A DNA stretch of 64,000 bases from Vreelandella halophila (GCF_019903425.1 NZ_JACHUZ010000013.1:2548361-2612360); one strand, 5' to 3'; shown: positions 7,668 through 17,488, counted from the first letter of the stretch. A program made the numbers and translations. Notes: a model not told the origin generated them from the sequence alone.

Positions 7668-10592
7668 TCAGATCTCGAGAACCTTCATGCCAAGATCCGC
7701 CAGCCGCTGCCGGTTACCATGACCGGTGACCACGGCCGTGGAGGCGCGTTCAGGCGTAAGCCAGCGTTCGGCCGCCCTCTGCATGGAGGCCAGATCCACC
7801 GCCAGTACCCGCTCGCGGAAGCGCTGCTGCTGCTCGGGCGTACGCCCGAAAAGCCGGCTCTGATACGCGAAGCGGGCCTCCCCCGCGGGTGAACGAGGAC
7901 GGTCCAGCTGGGAGATTACACCCAGTATGGCCTCTTCCACGGAAGCCGCCGTCTGGCCCCCCGCGTGCAGCCACTCCAGCGAGCGGTCGAAGTCGGCCAG
8001 GGTCTCCTCAAGTCGTGGATCGCGATAGGAGAAGAACCGGAAGACCCCGTTCGCGCTGTCCTGCCCCGCGCCGCTGCCGTAGGCACCACCCTGCTCGCGG
8101 ATGCTGCGGTGCAGGTTGTCATTGCGCAGCAGCACGCCCAGCACGCTCAGCGGCGCCGCATCCGGGTGTTCCACCGGCACCGTCGGGAAGGCCCGGGCGC
8201 AGAAGTTCACCTGGGTCGCGGTCAGCCAGCCTTCGTTGACCTGTTCACTCACCGGATCCAGATGGAAGCCGCCGGCGGCCTGTTCCCCATCCAGGGACCA
8301 ATGGCCGCGTACCGCCGCCTCGGAGTCTTCCAGCCCACTGCTCTCACCGATCAGCAGGAAGTCCGGGCCCCCGGCATGGATCCGCTCATGGAGTTCCGAA
8401 AGCCGCTGGCAGAAGCGGTCAAGCTCAGCGCTGTCGTCCAGGCGGTCGTCCAGTGCAACCAGCTGCCGGATGCCCTCAAGCCCGCCCAGCTCATAAGTCA
8501 GGCGGGCGCCGGGGCTGGCCCCATGGGAGGCAGCCCCCATGGCCAGCGCATGTCCGCTGCCGGTAATCGAATGCTCCCGACGGGCCCGCATCTGCGCCAC
8601 CAGCTCACGCACCCGCTCCTTTTCGTCGAAACGTGCGGCGGAGGCTACGTCATGCAGAAGCCCGGCGAGATCGTCGCTGTTCGCGGCCAGGGCCTTGCCG
8701 CCCAGGGTGAAGTAACCGCGCACGGACTGGACATCGTCGACATTGCCCTTGATCGTGGCCGCGCCACTGATACCGCCACTGCCCGCCGAGATGCGGTCCT
8801 GCATACGCAGGTAATCATCGGAGCCCGCGCCCACTTCACTCAGCATGCTCGAATAGATGGGCAGCAGCTGACGGTGTTCCGGTTCCAGGTCCGGCAGCGG
8901 TGCCACCAGCTGCTGGTACACCAGGCCGTTGGTCCCCATGTGATAGCGGGTGATACGCCCGGACGCATCGGACTCACCTTCCGGGATCTTCAGCGACGCC
9001 GGCACATCCTCGATGCCCACGCGCGGCAGCATGCTGTCGTCCGCTTCCTGGTTCTGGCGCGCCTGCAGGGCCTGCGCCTGCTCCACCAGGGTGCGCTCCT
9101 CCTCGCCGCTCAGGCTCGCCTTGCGCTCGTCCAGCGCCTGCCGGACCGCCTGTTCCCGGCGTTCGTTGAGCCCGGTGTCCGGTGCCAGGGCCAGGCGTAC
9201 CCGGTGCGGGTTGTCCAGAAGCAGACGCCGGATCAGCCCGGGCACATACTCCGGATCCTGGATACGCTGACGCAGCCGTTCCAGCACCGGCTCCAGGTCG
9301 AGCAGGTCCACGGGATCACCACCGTGCACCATGGGCGAAAGCGCCTGCATGATCAGCTGCAGGCCATAGGGGAACCCGTCGCCCGAAATCTCGCGCTGCT
9401 GCAGTTCCAGCTGGTGCACGATGGCCTCCAGCTTCTCATGGGCAACGCCCTCCCGGGCCACGTTCTCCAGGGTTTCGAGAATCAGGTTCTCCACCTCACC
9501 GGCCTGCTCCGGCTCCGTACCCTCAATGCCGCAGACAAAGGTCATTTCCCGATTGGAATCCTCGAGACCGCACAGTGGCGAGGGGGCCTGCCCCAGGCTG
9601 GTGGTCTCCAGCGCCTGCAGCAGCGGCGAGGCGCTGTTTTCCAGCAGTACGGCCGTAAGCAGCTCCGCCTCGAGGTTCTTCTCAAGGTCGAAGCTCTCCC
9701 CCAGCAGCCAGCCCATGACCACGTGGGTGCGGTTGTCGGTGCCCTCGTCAGGGTCCACGCCATAATGCTCCTGGACCCGCACGGGCGCGTAGTAGCGCTT
9801 CTCATTGCGCACCGGCAGGTCGATCTCCGCCGCCGAGAACCGGTTCAGCGCCAGGGACTCGAAGCGCTCCTGGTGCTCGCGCGCCGGGATATCGCCAAAG
9901 GTGGCGAAAATGGCGTTGCTGGGGTGGTAGTGGCGGCGATAGAACTGGACCAGCTGATCATAGGTCAGGTCCACGATGTGGTCCGGCTCGCCGCCGCTGT
10001 TGTAATGGTAGGTTGTGGTCGGGAACAGGTGCTTCGACAGTGTCTGCCAGAGCTGCGACACGGGCGAACTCATGGCCCCCTTCATCTCGTTGTAGACCAC
10101 GCCCCGGTGCACCAGCGGCGTACTGGGGTCATCCGGGGTCTCGAACTCCAGCCGGTGGCCCTCCTGGGCAAAATCCAGCGGGTCCAGATTGGAGAAGAAC
10201 ACGGAATCCAGGTAGACCGAGAGAAGGTTGTCGAAATCCTTGCGGTTTTTGCTGGCAAACGGATAGGCCGTCCAGTCGCTGCTGGTCAGCGCGTTCATGA
10301 AGGTGTTCAGCGAGCGCTGGATCATCATGAAGAAGGGATCGCGCGTGGGGTAGTTCTCGCTCCCGCACAGAGCCGTGTGCTCGAGAATGTGCGCAACCCC
10401 GCTGGAATCCATAGGGAAGGTCCGCAGGGCCACGAGAAAGACGTTCTCGTCGTTGTCTGAAGCGAGATGCAGATGGCATGCCCCGGTGGCCCGATGCCGA
10501 TACTCCTCCACTTCCAGGTGAAGTGTCTCGATCCGGTGATTGCGTACCCACTCGAAAGCCGGGTGAACCTGCGGTTCCGCCTGATCCAGCAT
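7668..10592 (-). CDS. M16C-family zinc metallopeptidase, presequence-protease type
   Basis: 974 residues, the usual size for the PreP/falcilysin (M16C) group. The inverted zinc motif HILEH is at residues 68-72, with ALCGSENYPTRDPF after it, typical of M16C. A second non-catalytic M16 half follows, with the clamshell linker in the middle, and family motifs such as GGAYGSG near the C terminus. No signal peptide is seen, so it is probably cytoplasmic and degrades unfolded peptides. Proteobacterial homologues are common but their substrates are poorly known. It converges on ppsR with zero spacing. Confidence 0.88.
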   Translation of the reverse strand: MLDQAEPQVHPAFEWVRNHRIETLHLEVEEYRHRATGACHLHLASDNDENVFLVALRTFPMDSSGVAHILEHTALCGSENYPTRDPFFMMIQRSLNTFMNALTSSDWTAYPFASKNRKDFDNLLSVYLDSVFFSNLDPLDFAQEGHRLEFETPDDPSTPLVHRGVVYNEMKGAMSSPVSQLWQTLSKHLFPTTTYHYNSGGEPDHIVDLTYDQLVQFYRRHYHPSNAIFATFGDIPAREHQERFESLALNRFSAAEIDLPVRNEKRYYAPVRVQEHYGVDPDEGTDNRTHVVMGWLLGESFDLEKNLEAELLTAVLLENSASPLLQALETTSLGQAPSPLCGLEDSNREMTFVCGIEGTEPEQAGEVENLILETLENVAREGVAHEKLEAIVHQLELQQREISGDGFPYGLQLIMQALSPMVHGGDPVDLLDLEPVLERLRQRIQDPEYVPGLIRRLLLDNPHRVRLALAPDTGLNERREQAVRQALDERKASLSGEEERTLVEQAQALQARQNQEADDSMLPRVGIEDVPASLKIPEGESDASGRITRYHMGTNGLVYQQLVAPLPDLEPEHRQLLPIYSSMLSEVGAGSDDYLRMQDRISAGSGGISGAATIKGNVDDVQSVRGYFTLGGKALAANSDDLAGLLHDVASAARFDEKERVRELVAQMRARREHSITGSGHALAMGAASHGASPGARLTYELGGLEGIRQLVALDDRLDDSAELDRFCQRLSELHERIHAGGPDFLLIGESSGLEDSEAAVRGHWSLDGEQAAGGFHLDPVSEQVNEGWLTATQVNFCARAFPTVPVEHPDAAPLSVLGVLLRNDNLHRSIREQGGAYGSGAGQDSANGVFRFFSYRDPRLEETLADFDRSLEWLHAGGQTAASVEEAILGVISQLDRPRSPAGEARFAYQSRLFGRTPEQQQRFRERVLAVDLASMQRAAERWLTPERASTAVVTGHGNRQRLADLGMKVLEI

Positions 10593-10735
10593 GCTCTCTT
10601 CCTGTCCTGTGAATGTGCCGCCATTCTAGCGGTTGCGCGCCCGTGTTCCCACAGGCGTGGCGGAATGCCCTCTGGCAACCGCTCACATCTTGTTTATAGT
10701 GTGGGGACACTGGGCAACGTCTGAATGGGTAATCA

Positions 10736-11200
10736 TTGACCGGCCAACACGAGCATACAGAGACTTCCGGATCCCGCCCCCGCGTTGAGGCCTATTGGGT
10801 CGAACGCAAGCGTTACCTGGAGGAAATCCGCGGCATACCGGAACTGCGGCGGCGATACGTCAATGCACTGGTGATCTACCTGATCCGCCGTATCCTCTGG
10901 TCATTCGGATTCTTTCCCGTGTTCCTGGGGGTATGGATTCCGCTGGTGTTCGCGCGCTTCAACCCGGTGGCGCTGGTGGACAACGCCCTGCCCCACCTGG
11001 AGCGCTTCGTGGACGCAACCGCCCAGGTCCAGGCCACCACGCTCGATACGCTGGTGCTGTCCTGGCTTTCCGTGGGCCTGCTTTTCGCGGTCTTCGACCT
11101 GGTCCTGACGCCGTTCAAATCGCCCTACGAGTATGAAGCGGATGTCCACATGCGCGCCTGGGAGGAACTGCAGCAGCGGAGGCACTCGGAAAACGCCTGA
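10736..11200 (+). CDS. Conserved small inner-membrane protein, unknown function
   Basis: 154 residues. The start is uncertain: an in-frame stop lies at 10730-10732, and the first possible codon is TTG at 10736, with no clear ribosome site. The protein has a polar basic N terminus (YWVERKRYLEEI), two predicted membrane segments (about 50-75 and 105-125) and a short hydrophilic tail rich in Glu, Arg and Gln. I do not recognise a family. It is divergent from the M16C peptidase gene and 118 bases ahead of the PEGA/MORN gene in the same direction. The frame is supported by membrane-protein-like composition and a well-behaved C terminus. Confidence 0.6.
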   Translation: MTGQHEHTETSGSRPRVEAYWVERKRYLEEIRGIPELRRRYVNALVIYLIRRILWSFGFFPVFLGVWIPLVFARFNPVALVDNALPHLERFVDATAQVQATTLDTLVLSWLSVGLLFAVFDLVLTPFKSPYEYEADVHMRAWEELQQRRHSENA

Positions 11201-11318
11201 AAAGTGCGTCACTTCACGCAGCCACCGCCAGTTCTCCGATAACATGAAGTCAGACTGAACAGGTGGCGCACCGCCCCCTGTCTGACCCGCTGTGTCGGAA
11301 TGAACGGAGTGGCATGCA

Positions 11319-12599
11319 ATGATCGACTACAGACCGCTGCTGTTTGCGAATTTTCTCGCGATCATGCTGCTGGTGACGGCCGGTTTTGCCACCATCCAGC
11401 GCTCTCCGGAGCTGGTGGGCTCACGCATTCCGGTGGTCTCGCCGCCTTCTTCCGGGGAGACTGAAGCAAACGCGGACGATGAGCACGCCTCAGCAGACGC
11501 AGCCCAGGCCGATACCGACAGAATTCCCAGGGTTATTCCGGCCGTTTCCGTACCCGATACCGGGAGCGGTGCCAAAACCACTGCCGATGCCGCCAGCGCC
11601 GAAGCGGCGGCTGACACCCTGTCCGCCACGTCCACAGAGCAGGCGCAGGAACAGAAGCAGGAGCCAACACAGGCACGGCTGACACTGCGCTCCAACGTCT
11701 ACGACGACCAGGTGAAAATCAACGGCGACCCCAGGGGCTCCACCGCCATGGACCTGGAGCTGGATCCGGGGACCTACAGCATCGAGATCAGTAAACCGAA
11801 GCACAGCACCTGGCGGGAACAGATCCACCTGGATGCCGGAGACGCCCCCACCCTGATGGCACGCCTTGAGCGCTATACCACAGTCCGCTACCGCGACGGC
11901 ACCTGGGAACACGGCGTGAAAACCGGCGAGGGTACCTACGGGGACAGCGACGGCCTCACCTATGAAGGCGAATTCCGCAACGGCGAGTTTCACGGCGAGG
12001 GTACGGCCCATTTCCCGGACAGGCGCATCTACGAGGGCGAGTGGCAGCAGGGCGCCATGCATGGCGAAGGCAGCCTGCAGCACCCCAATGGCGATGTCTA
12101 CGAGGGCGAGTTCCAGGACGGTGAATACCATGGACGTGGTACGCTCACGGCCAGCAACGGCGATACCTTCACCGGTAACTGGGAGGACGGCGAACTCAAT
12201 GGGCACGGCACCCTGACCACCGCCGAAGGACTCATGTACGTGGGTAACTTCCGGGACGGCCAGCTCCACGGCGAAGGTCGCCTGACCTACCCCGACGGCG
12301 GCTATTACCGCGGTGACTTCGCCAACGACCGTTTCCATGGCGAAGGGGTTCGCACCTTCAGCAGTGGCCGCCAGTACCAGGGCCAGTTTGTCGATGGCCG
12401 CTTCCACGGCCGGGGCGAGATCCGTCATCCCAGCGGTGCCAGCATTGAAAGCACGTTCCGAGAAGGCGACCCTTACGGCGAGGTCCGCATGACGACACCG
12501 GAGGGCGAGGTCTTCACCGCCCGCACTTCGGAGCCGGGTGTGTGCTACCGCAAGGGCAGCTACCGGGAAACACAGTGTCCCTCCATGGAGGCGTGGTGA
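11319..12599 (+). CDS. Membrane-anchored PEGA and MORN-repeat protein
   Basis: 426 residues. Order: N-terminal membrane segment about 8-28 (a signal anchor; no Cys lipobox), a low-complexity Ala/Thr/Glu linker about 40-120, a PEGA-like domain about 122-185 ([28 protein letters not shown]), then about eight MORN repeats from 195 to 395 with the pattern Y-x-G-x-(F/W)-x-x-G-x-x-(H/N)-G-x-G. The C-terminal ending contains two Cys (VCYRKG, TQCPS). It is likely exported and periplasmic. PEGA and MORN modules generally bind surfaces or membranes. The response-regulator gene starts 47 bases downstream, suggesting an operon. Function unknown. Confidence 0.8.
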   Translation: MIDYRPLLFANFLAIMLLVTAGFATIQRSPELVGSRIPVVSPPSSGETEANADDEHASADAAQADTDRIPRVIPAVSVPDTGSGAKTTADAASAEAAADTLSATSTEQAQEQKQEPTQARLTLRSNVYDDQVKINGDPRGSTAMDLELDPGTYSIEISKPKHSTWREQIHLDAGDAPTLMARLERYTTVRYRDGTWEHGVKTGEGTYGDSDGLTYEGEFRNGEFHGEGTAHFPDRRIYEGEWQQGAMHGEGSLQHPNGDVYEGEFQDGEYHGRGTLTASNGDTFTGNWEDGELNGHGTLTTAEGLMYVGNFRDGQLHGEGRLTYPDGGYYRGDFANDRFHGEGVRTFSSGRQYQGQFVDGRFHGRGEIRHPSGASIESTFREGDPYGEVRMTTPEGEVFTARTSEPGVCYRKGSYRETQCPSMEAW

Positions 12600-12646
12600 C
12601 CATGTCAGCCGATCCGGTAACAACGCAGTACGCAAGAGGAAGTCAG

Positions 12647-13732
12647 ATGACCATCAATACCGCTCTGCTGGTGGACGACTCCAAGGTCGCCCGCTTCGCC
12701 CTGAGCAAGCTCCTTGAGAGCCGCAACATGGATGTAAGCATGGCGGGCTCCGCGGAGGAGGCCCTGGATCTTCTGAACAGCGAGCAGCCACCGGACGTCA
12801 TCTTCATGGACCACCTGATGCCGGGCATGAATGGCGTGGAAGCCACCAAGGCCATCAAGCGCAACCCGGCAACCGCCTCCATCCCGGTGGTCATGTGCAC
12901 CTCGAAGAAATCGGATGATTTCATCCAGGAAGCGCAGGGATACGGAGTCTACAACATCCTTACCAAGCCCCCGCAGGCGGATGGGCTCGACAGCATCCTC
13001 ACGGCGCTGACCCAGGACCTGAACCAGGGCACCCTGCCCGAACCACCGGCACCCGAGGATGTGGCCGAGACACCGGATGAATCCGACCCCCTTGAGACCG
13101 AGGCCAGTGTACGGCTTGCGGACAGTCGCCAGAGCGCGGGTGCCGAAGGGGATACCGTGCCCCTGACCACTGAGCTGATCGAACAGATCGCACGCTCGGC
13201 GGTGAAGACCCATATCCATAACCGGCTGCACGAGCTGCTTTCCAGCCTTTTCGACGAACAGCACGACCATGTCCGCCGCCTGATCGAGGACAGTGAGCGC
13301 CGACGGGAAAAAGCCATAGAAAAGCAGACCGCGGATTTCCGCGAGCTGGTGGAGGGCCGCCTGGAGTCGCTGAAAAACGAGGTAGCCGCCGAAGTCACCC
13401 TCAATCTGGGCAATGAGCTCAGCGAGCTGCGCCGGGAGGTCCGGGAGCAGACACAACAGGGGCTGACGGAAGGCGACCTGAATGCTCTCAAGGACCACCT
13501 GACCGCGACACAGACGGTGGATACGGAATTCTGGCAGTCACTGCAGTCGGAAGCCGTCCAGCAGGCCCATGACATCGCCCGGGATACCTCCGAGGAAGTC
13601 GCCCAGCGCACCCTGGATCTCTACCGGCGCGAGCAGAAAACCACGGCAGCTCGGATCTACACCATGGCACTGGCCGTCAGCCTGGGCATCTTCAGTCTCG
13701 GCATTGCCTGGCTGGGCGGGCTGATCGGCTGA
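12647..13732 (+). CDS. Response regulator with coiled coil and C-terminal membrane anchor
   Basis: 361 residues from the ATG at 12647, chosen for its AGAGGA site 6 bases upstream and the REC-like start TALLVDDSK; ATGs at 12602 and upstream are possible. Receiver domain about 1-120 has the acidic pair VDD, phospho-acceptor Asp55 (FMDHLMP), Thr85 and Lys107 (LTKPP), so it should be phosphorylatable. An acidic linker follows (about 125-170), then a helical coiled-coil stretch (about 175-330) and a single hydrophobic C-terminal segment in the last 25 residues. There is no DNA-binding or enzymatic output domain and no sensor kinase nearby. It probably controls a partner at the membrane. The PEGA/MORN gene precedes it. 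Confidence 0.82.
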   Translation: MTINTALLVDDSKVARFALSKLLESRNMDVSMAGSAEEALDLLNSEQPPDVIFMDHLMPGMNGVEATKAIKRNPATASIPVVMCTSKKSDDFIQEAQGYGVYNILTKPPQADGLDSILTALTQDLNQGTLPEPPAPEDVAETPDESDPLETEASVRLADSRQSAGAEGDTVPLTTELIEQIARSAVKTHIHNRLHELLSSLFDEQHDHVRRLIEDSERRREKAIEKQTADFRELVEGRLESLKNEVAAEVTLNLGNELSELRREVREQTQQGLTEGDLNALKDHLTATQTVDTEFWQSLQSEAVQQAHDIARDTSEEVAQRTLDLYRREQKTTAARIYTMALAVSLGIFSLGIAWLGGLIG

Positions 13733-13800
13733 GCCGCTGCCCGCCCCATGCGGTGATCTGCTACCATGCGGGCTTTCACTCCGCAGGCAGCCACCGCATC

Positions 13801-14652
13801 ATGAACCGTCTTTTCGTTGATAACCTGACCGTCATAGACTTTGCCTACCTGGACCCTCACCGCGGCCTGGTCGGCGAAAGCTGGATCGTGGACATCGAAC
13901 TCGCCGGCGAGCTGAACGAGGCCGGCATGGTGTTCGACTTCGGCCATGTCAAAAGCACCATCAAGGCGCATATTGACGACCAGGTGGACCACCGGCTGCT
14001 GATCCCGGCGGATTATTCCGGACTCCAGTGGCTGGACCCGGAAGCGGCCGGGCATTTCCGCTGGCACCTGGAGGACGGCACCTGGATCGAGCATCGATCA
14101 CCGGAGCAGGCGGTTACCACCGTCCCCGGCACAGCCGTTGAACGCCAGGCCATCGCCACCCGGCTTTCGGAAAGCCTGCAGCGGATCCTTCCAGACAACG
14201 TCCAAAGCGTGCACATCAGCCTGCGCCTGGAGGCCATCGAAGGCGCCTGGTACCACTATGCCCACGGGCTCAAGAAGCATGACGGCAACTGCCAGCGCAT
14301 CGCCCACGGCCACCGCTCCCGCATCCGGATCCTGCGCAACGGTCAGCGCGCCCCGGACCTGGAGCACTACTGGGGCGAGCGCTGGCGTGACATCTACCTG
14401 GCAACAGCCGAAGACCACACCGAAACCTTCGAGGATGCAGGCATCACCTATCATCGGTTCAGCTACGATTCGGACCAGGGCCATTTCGAAATGGCCCTGC
14501 CGGCGGCCCGTACCGAGATCATGGGGCCGGATACCACCGTGGAGTGGATTGCCTGCCATCTGCGCGATGAAACCCGCAAGCTGGAACCGGAAAGCCGGAT
14601 TGAGGTGTACGCCTTCGAGGGAGTGAACAAGGGCGCTATCGCGGAGGGCTGA
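13801..14652 (+). CDS. Double-domain 6-pyruvoyl-tetrahydropterin synthase/QueD-like protein
   Basis: 283 residues from the ATG at 13801, more than twice the length of QueD (about 120). The N-terminal half has the PTPS core (MVFDFGHVK, then DDQVDHRLL), but the position of the zinc HGH motif reads VGES. The C-terminal half restores a zinc-type motif (YHYAH, then CQRIAHGH) and ends with a PTPS-like strand (RIEVYAFEG). It therefore looks like two fused T-fold domains, the first without a zinc site. QueD makes 6-carboxytetrahydropterin for queuosine and folate-like pterins; whether this protein keeps that reaction is unclear. It is followed by a strong terminator. Confidence 0.75.
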   Translation: MNRLFVDNLTVIDFAYLDPHRGLVGESWIVDIELAGELNEAGMVFDFGHVKSTIKAHIDDQVDHRLLIPADYSGLQWLDPEAAGHFRWHLEDGTWIEHRSPEQAVTTVPGTAVERQAIATRLSESLQRILPDNVQSVHISLRLEAIEGAWYHYAHGLKKHDGNCQRIAHGHRSRIRILRNGQRAPDLEHYWGERWRDIYLATAEDHTETFEDAGITYHRFSYDSDQGHFEMALPAARTEIMGPDTTVEWIACHLRDETRKLEPESRIEVYAFEGVNKGAIAEG

Positions 14653-14671
14653 GTCCGGAATACGGACATAA

Positions 14672-14697
14672 AAAAGCCGGCCAAATGGCCGGCTTTT
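14672..14697. terminator. Bidirectional intrinsic terminator
   Basis: An 11-base-pair stem (AAAAGCCGGCC / GGCCGGCTTTT) with an AAAT loop. T-runs lie on both sides, so it can stop the PTPS-like gene from the left and the gltX-tRNA transcript from the right. Confidence 0.9.
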
Positions 14698-14704
14698 CTG
14701 TATC

Positions 14705-14780
14705 TGGCGTCCCGTAGGGGACTCGAACCCCTGTTACTGCCGTGAAAGGGCAGTGTCCTAGGCCTCTAGACGAACGGGAC
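14705..14780 (-). tRNA. tRNA-Glu (TTC)
   Basis: 76 bases including an encoded CCA. On the minus strand it starts GTCCCGTTCGTCTAG, with an acceptor stem GTCCCGT pairing with ACGGGAC. The anticodon loop is CTTTCAC (anticodon TTC) and the T loop is GGTTCGAGTCC. It follows tRNA-Ala by 7 bases in the same direction and lies downstream of gltX, the gene for the enzyme that charges it. Confidence 0.97.
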
Positions 14781-14787
14781 TGAAAAG

Positions 14788-14863
14788 TGGTGGAGCCAGG
14801 GAGGCTCGAACTCCCGACCTCGGCGCTGCCAGCGCCGCGCTCTCCCAGCTGAGCTATGGCCCC
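14788..14863 (-). tRNA. tRNA-Ala (GGC)
   Basis: 76 bases with an encoded CCA. On the minus strand the acceptor stem is GGGGCCA pairing with TGGCTCC, the D arm reads AGCTCAGCTGGGAGAGC, the anticodon loop is CTGGCAG (anticodon GGC), and the T loop is GTTCGAGCC. It lies 65 bases downstream of the gltX stop on the same strand. Confidence 0.97.
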
Positions 14864-14928
14864 ACTGCGTCCAACGGGTGCGTATATTAGTGGCGACCCA
14901 GGGGCGCGTCAACCCCTGATTGCCGCCT

Positions 14929-16416
14929 TTATTCGCCGGTCTCCAGTGCCGCGTATTCCTTCTCGACCTTCTTCGCCTGCTTCTTGGAGAAACCACCCAG
15001 CACATTCAGTGCATGGCGCAGGCGTGCCCGGCTCACGTCCGGCCCCAGAAGCCCCATGGAGTCCACCACCGACCAGGAATTGGGAGTCCCTGCGATAGCC
15101 ACGAAGATCGGGAACATGAATTCCCCCATCTTCAGGCCCATGGCACCCGCAAGCGCCTTGAGGTCGGCAAAGACCGTATCCCGGCTCCAGTGGCGCTCCG
15201 CCTCGAGACGCCACAGGGCAAACTGCAGGATCCGGCGCACTGTCTCCTCATCCAGCTTGCGGTGCTGGAAGTCCTCGGGGCGCATATCCAGCATCCCGGA
15301 GAACATGAACGACGCCATGGGCGCGATGTCCGAAAAGGTCTCAACACGGCTCTTGAGGTGCGGCACCAGCGGCGCCAGCTGCTCACGGCTGAACCACCAG
15401 TCCCCCACCCGGTCCATGAAGGCCTCGTCGCTCAGCGTCTCGCGGATCCAGAGGCCGTTGAGCCAGCGCAGCTTGGCCTGATCGAACACCGGGCCGCCGA
15501 GCGAGACCCGATGGATATCGAATTCCGCCTGCATCTCCTCGAGCGTGAACCGCTCCCGCTCGTCCGGCATGGACCAGCCCATGCGCCCCAGGAAGTTCAG
15601 CACCGCCTCGGGCATGAACCCAAGCCGCTCGTACAGGCTGATGCTGGTGGGGTTCTTGCGCTTGCTGAGCTTGGTGCCGTCCTCGTTGCGCAGCAGTGGC
15701 ATATGGCAAAGGCTCGGCATCTCCCAACCGAAGTACTCGTAAAGCAGCTTGTGCTTGGGCGCGGAATTGATCCATTCCTCACCCCGGATCACATGCGTGA
15801 TGCCCATACGGTGGTCGTCCACTACGTTCGCCAGGTGGTAGGTGGGCATGCCGTCGGACTTGAGCAGGATCTGGCAGTCGATCTGGGTCCAGTCGATGCT
15901 CACCGTGCCACGGAGCATGTCCTCAATCTCACACACGCCCTCCTCCGGCACCTTCATCCGGATCACATAGGGCTCGCCGGCGTCCATACGGCGCTTCACC
16001 TCATCCGCCGGCAGCTCCAGATCCCCCTTGATGCCCGGGTTGAGCCCCTGCTCGCGCCGGGCATCGCGGATGGCATCCAGCTCCTCAGGGCTGCGGAAGC
16101 AGTAAAACGCATGACCGCTCTCGACCAGCTGCTCGGCATAGGCACGGTACTCATCACGGCGCTCGGACTGGCGGTAAGGGCCGTACTCGCCGCCCACATC
16201 CGGCCCCTCGTCCCATTCCAGCCCCAGCCAGCGCAGGGAATCCAGGATCGCCTGCTCGGACTCCGGCGTGCTCCGGGCCTGGTCGGTATCCTCAATTCTC
16301 AGGATGAACTGCCCGCCGTGCTGGCGCGCAAAACACTGGTTGAACAGCGCGATATAGGCCGTACCCACATGCGGGTCGCCGGTGGGCGAAGGGGCGATTC
16401 GGGTTCTGACGGTCAT
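14929..16416 (-). CDS. gltX: Glutamyl-tRNA synthetase
   Basis: 495 residues, normal length for the class I enzyme. The nucleotide-binding signatures are present: [12 protein letters not shown] (HIGH equivalent) near the N terminus and KLSKR (KMSKS equivalent) near residue 250. The C-terminal helical anticodon-binding domain follows. It charges tRNA-Glu with glutamate. The next genes on its strand are tRNA-Ala and tRNA-Glu, so enzyme and substrate may share one transcript ending at the terminator at 14672-14697. The znuA gene is divergent across 163 bases. Confidence 0.97.
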   Translation of the reverse strand: MTVRTRIAPSPTGDPHVGTAYIALFNQCFARQHGGQFILRIEDTDQARSTPESEQAILDSLRWLGLEWDEGPDVGGEYGPYRQSERRDEYRAYAEQLVESGHAFYCFRSPEELDAIRDARREQGLNPGIKGDLELPADEVKRRMDAGEPYVIRMKVPEEGVCEIEDMLRGTVSIDWTQIDCQILLKSDGMPTYHLANVVDDHRMGITHVIRGEEWINSAPKHKLLYEYFGWEMPSLCHMPLLRNEDGTKLSKRKNPTSISLYERLGFMPEAVLNFLGRMGWSMPDERERFTLEEMQAEFDIHRVSLGGPVFDQAKLRWLNGLWIRETLSDEAFMDRVGDWWFSREQLAPLVPHLKSRVETFSDIAPMASFMFSGMLDMRPEDFQHRKLDEETVRRILQFALWRLEAERHWSRDTVFADLKALAGAMGLKMGEFMFPIFVAIAGTPNSWSVVDSMGLLGPDVSRARLRHALNVLGGFSKKQAKKVEKEYAALETGE

Positions 16417-16559
16417 ATCGGTTCCTGGCTCCTCGACTAGGTCGGCATCGACTCAATGAAAGCGCGCATTATAACGTCTCCACCGGGCCGGGTCGTCCTT
16501 CCGTATCCTCACCTATGGTCGTTTACGCCCTGATTGGATAGAATGCAGCCTCCACTGAT

Positions 16560-16575
16560 ATGTTATGTTATAACG
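16560..16575 (+). promoter_or_regulatory. Candidate Zur operator upstream of znuA
   Basis: ATGTTATGTTATAACG contains the 8-base palindrome GTTATAAC (16567-16574) and a repeated GTTAT half-site. It resembles the core of the gammaproteobacterial Zur box (TGTTATA-N-TATAACA type) and ends 4 bases before the znuA ATG, where binding would block expression when zinc is plentiful. The match is partial. Confidence 0.45.
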
Positions 16576-16579
16576 CTCT

Positions 16580-17482
16580 ATGACTGATCGAAATCTGCTG
16601 TACCTGCTGATACTCCTTCTGGGCCTCATGGCCACGCCCGCCTGGGCGGAGCGCCCCCTTGTTGTTACCAGCACCCACCCCCTGGCACTGATCGTCAAGG
16701 AGGTGGCGGCTGAGCAGGCGGATGTCCAGGCCCTGGTGCCCGCAGATGTCAGCCCCCATCACTACAGCATGCGGCCCTCTGAGCGCCGCAGCCTGGCGGA
16801 GGCGGATCGCATCTACTGGCTGGGAGCCGGGCTGGAACCGTTCCTGCAGGGAACCATGAGTGACAGCACGCTGTCCGGCAAGGCGCGGACACTGGTCGGG
16901 GAGCCCCAGGGCCAGTCGGAAAATGATGAGCACGGCCATCACGGCACCGGCGAGGACCCCCATGTCTGGCTGTCCCCGGAACGGGCCCTTGCCATGGCCG
17001 AGCGTGCCAGGGAAACCCTTGACCAGCTGGACGGGGTGGACAGACAGGCCATTGAACGCAATCACAGACGCTTTGAGGACCGTCTGCATGAGACTGAAGA
17101 GCGCATCCGTGCACAGCTTGACCCCCTGCAGATGATCACGCTGTTCACCTATCACGATGCGTTCCACTATTTCGCGGACCACTTCGGGCTGACCATCGCC
17201 GGCACGCTCACCAGCAACCCTGAACGCAGCCCCAGTGCACGACACATCGCGGGCCTCCAGCAGTCCCTTGAAGAGGCCCGATTCCCCTGTATCATGACGG
17301 AAACCCAGCTCGGCGGTGACTGGTGGCGCGGCCTTGATGTGCCCCAGCCCCTCGCTGTCAGCCGCTGGGATCCCATCGGGGGTGACACCCCTGTCGAAGT
17401 GGGTGGCTATACAGCGTTCCTGGAGTCCCTTGCGGAGGCGGTGAGCCGCTGCCGCCCCGAACAACCATCCAAGGATAAGTAG
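16580..17482 (+). CDS. znuA: Zinc ABC transporter, periplasmic zinc-binding protein
   Basis: 300 residues. A cleavable signal peptide ends near ATPAWA. Zinc ligand contexts of the cluster A-I family are visible: STHPLALI, DVSPHHYSMRPS, DPHVWLSP, and TYHDAFHYF. A short His-rich loop (EHGHHG) precedes the DPHVW motif, as in ZnuA. It captures periplasmic zinc for the ZnuBC permease. The permease and ATPase genes and zur are not adjacent, which is less common. The dusA gene starts 6 bases after its stop, so it may be cotranscribed. Confidence 0.92.
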   Translation: MTDRNLLYLLILLLGLMATPAWAERPLVVTSTHPLALIVKEVAAEQADVQALVPADVSPHHYSMRPSERRSLAEADRIYWLGAGLEPFLQGTMSDSTLSGKARTLVGEPQGQSENDEHGHHGTGEDPHVWLSPERALAMAERARETLDQLDGVDRQAIERNHRRFEDRLHETEERIRAQLDPLQMITLFTYHDAFHYFADHFGLTIAGTLTSNPERSPSARHIAGLQQSLEEARFPCIMTETQLGGDWWRGLDVPQPLAVSRWDPIGGDTPVEVGGYTAFLESLAEAVSRCRPEQPSKDK

Positions 17483-17488
17483 ACCGGC

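Noticed and set aside
7965-10460. 831-codon open frame on the plus strand
   Set aside because: It is the antisense of the M16C peptidase, has no recognisable domains, and arises from GC-rich codon bias.
11201-11318. AAGTG-CGT-CACTT repeat near 11203
   Set aside because: The stem is only 5 base pairs, without a T-run; too weak to call.
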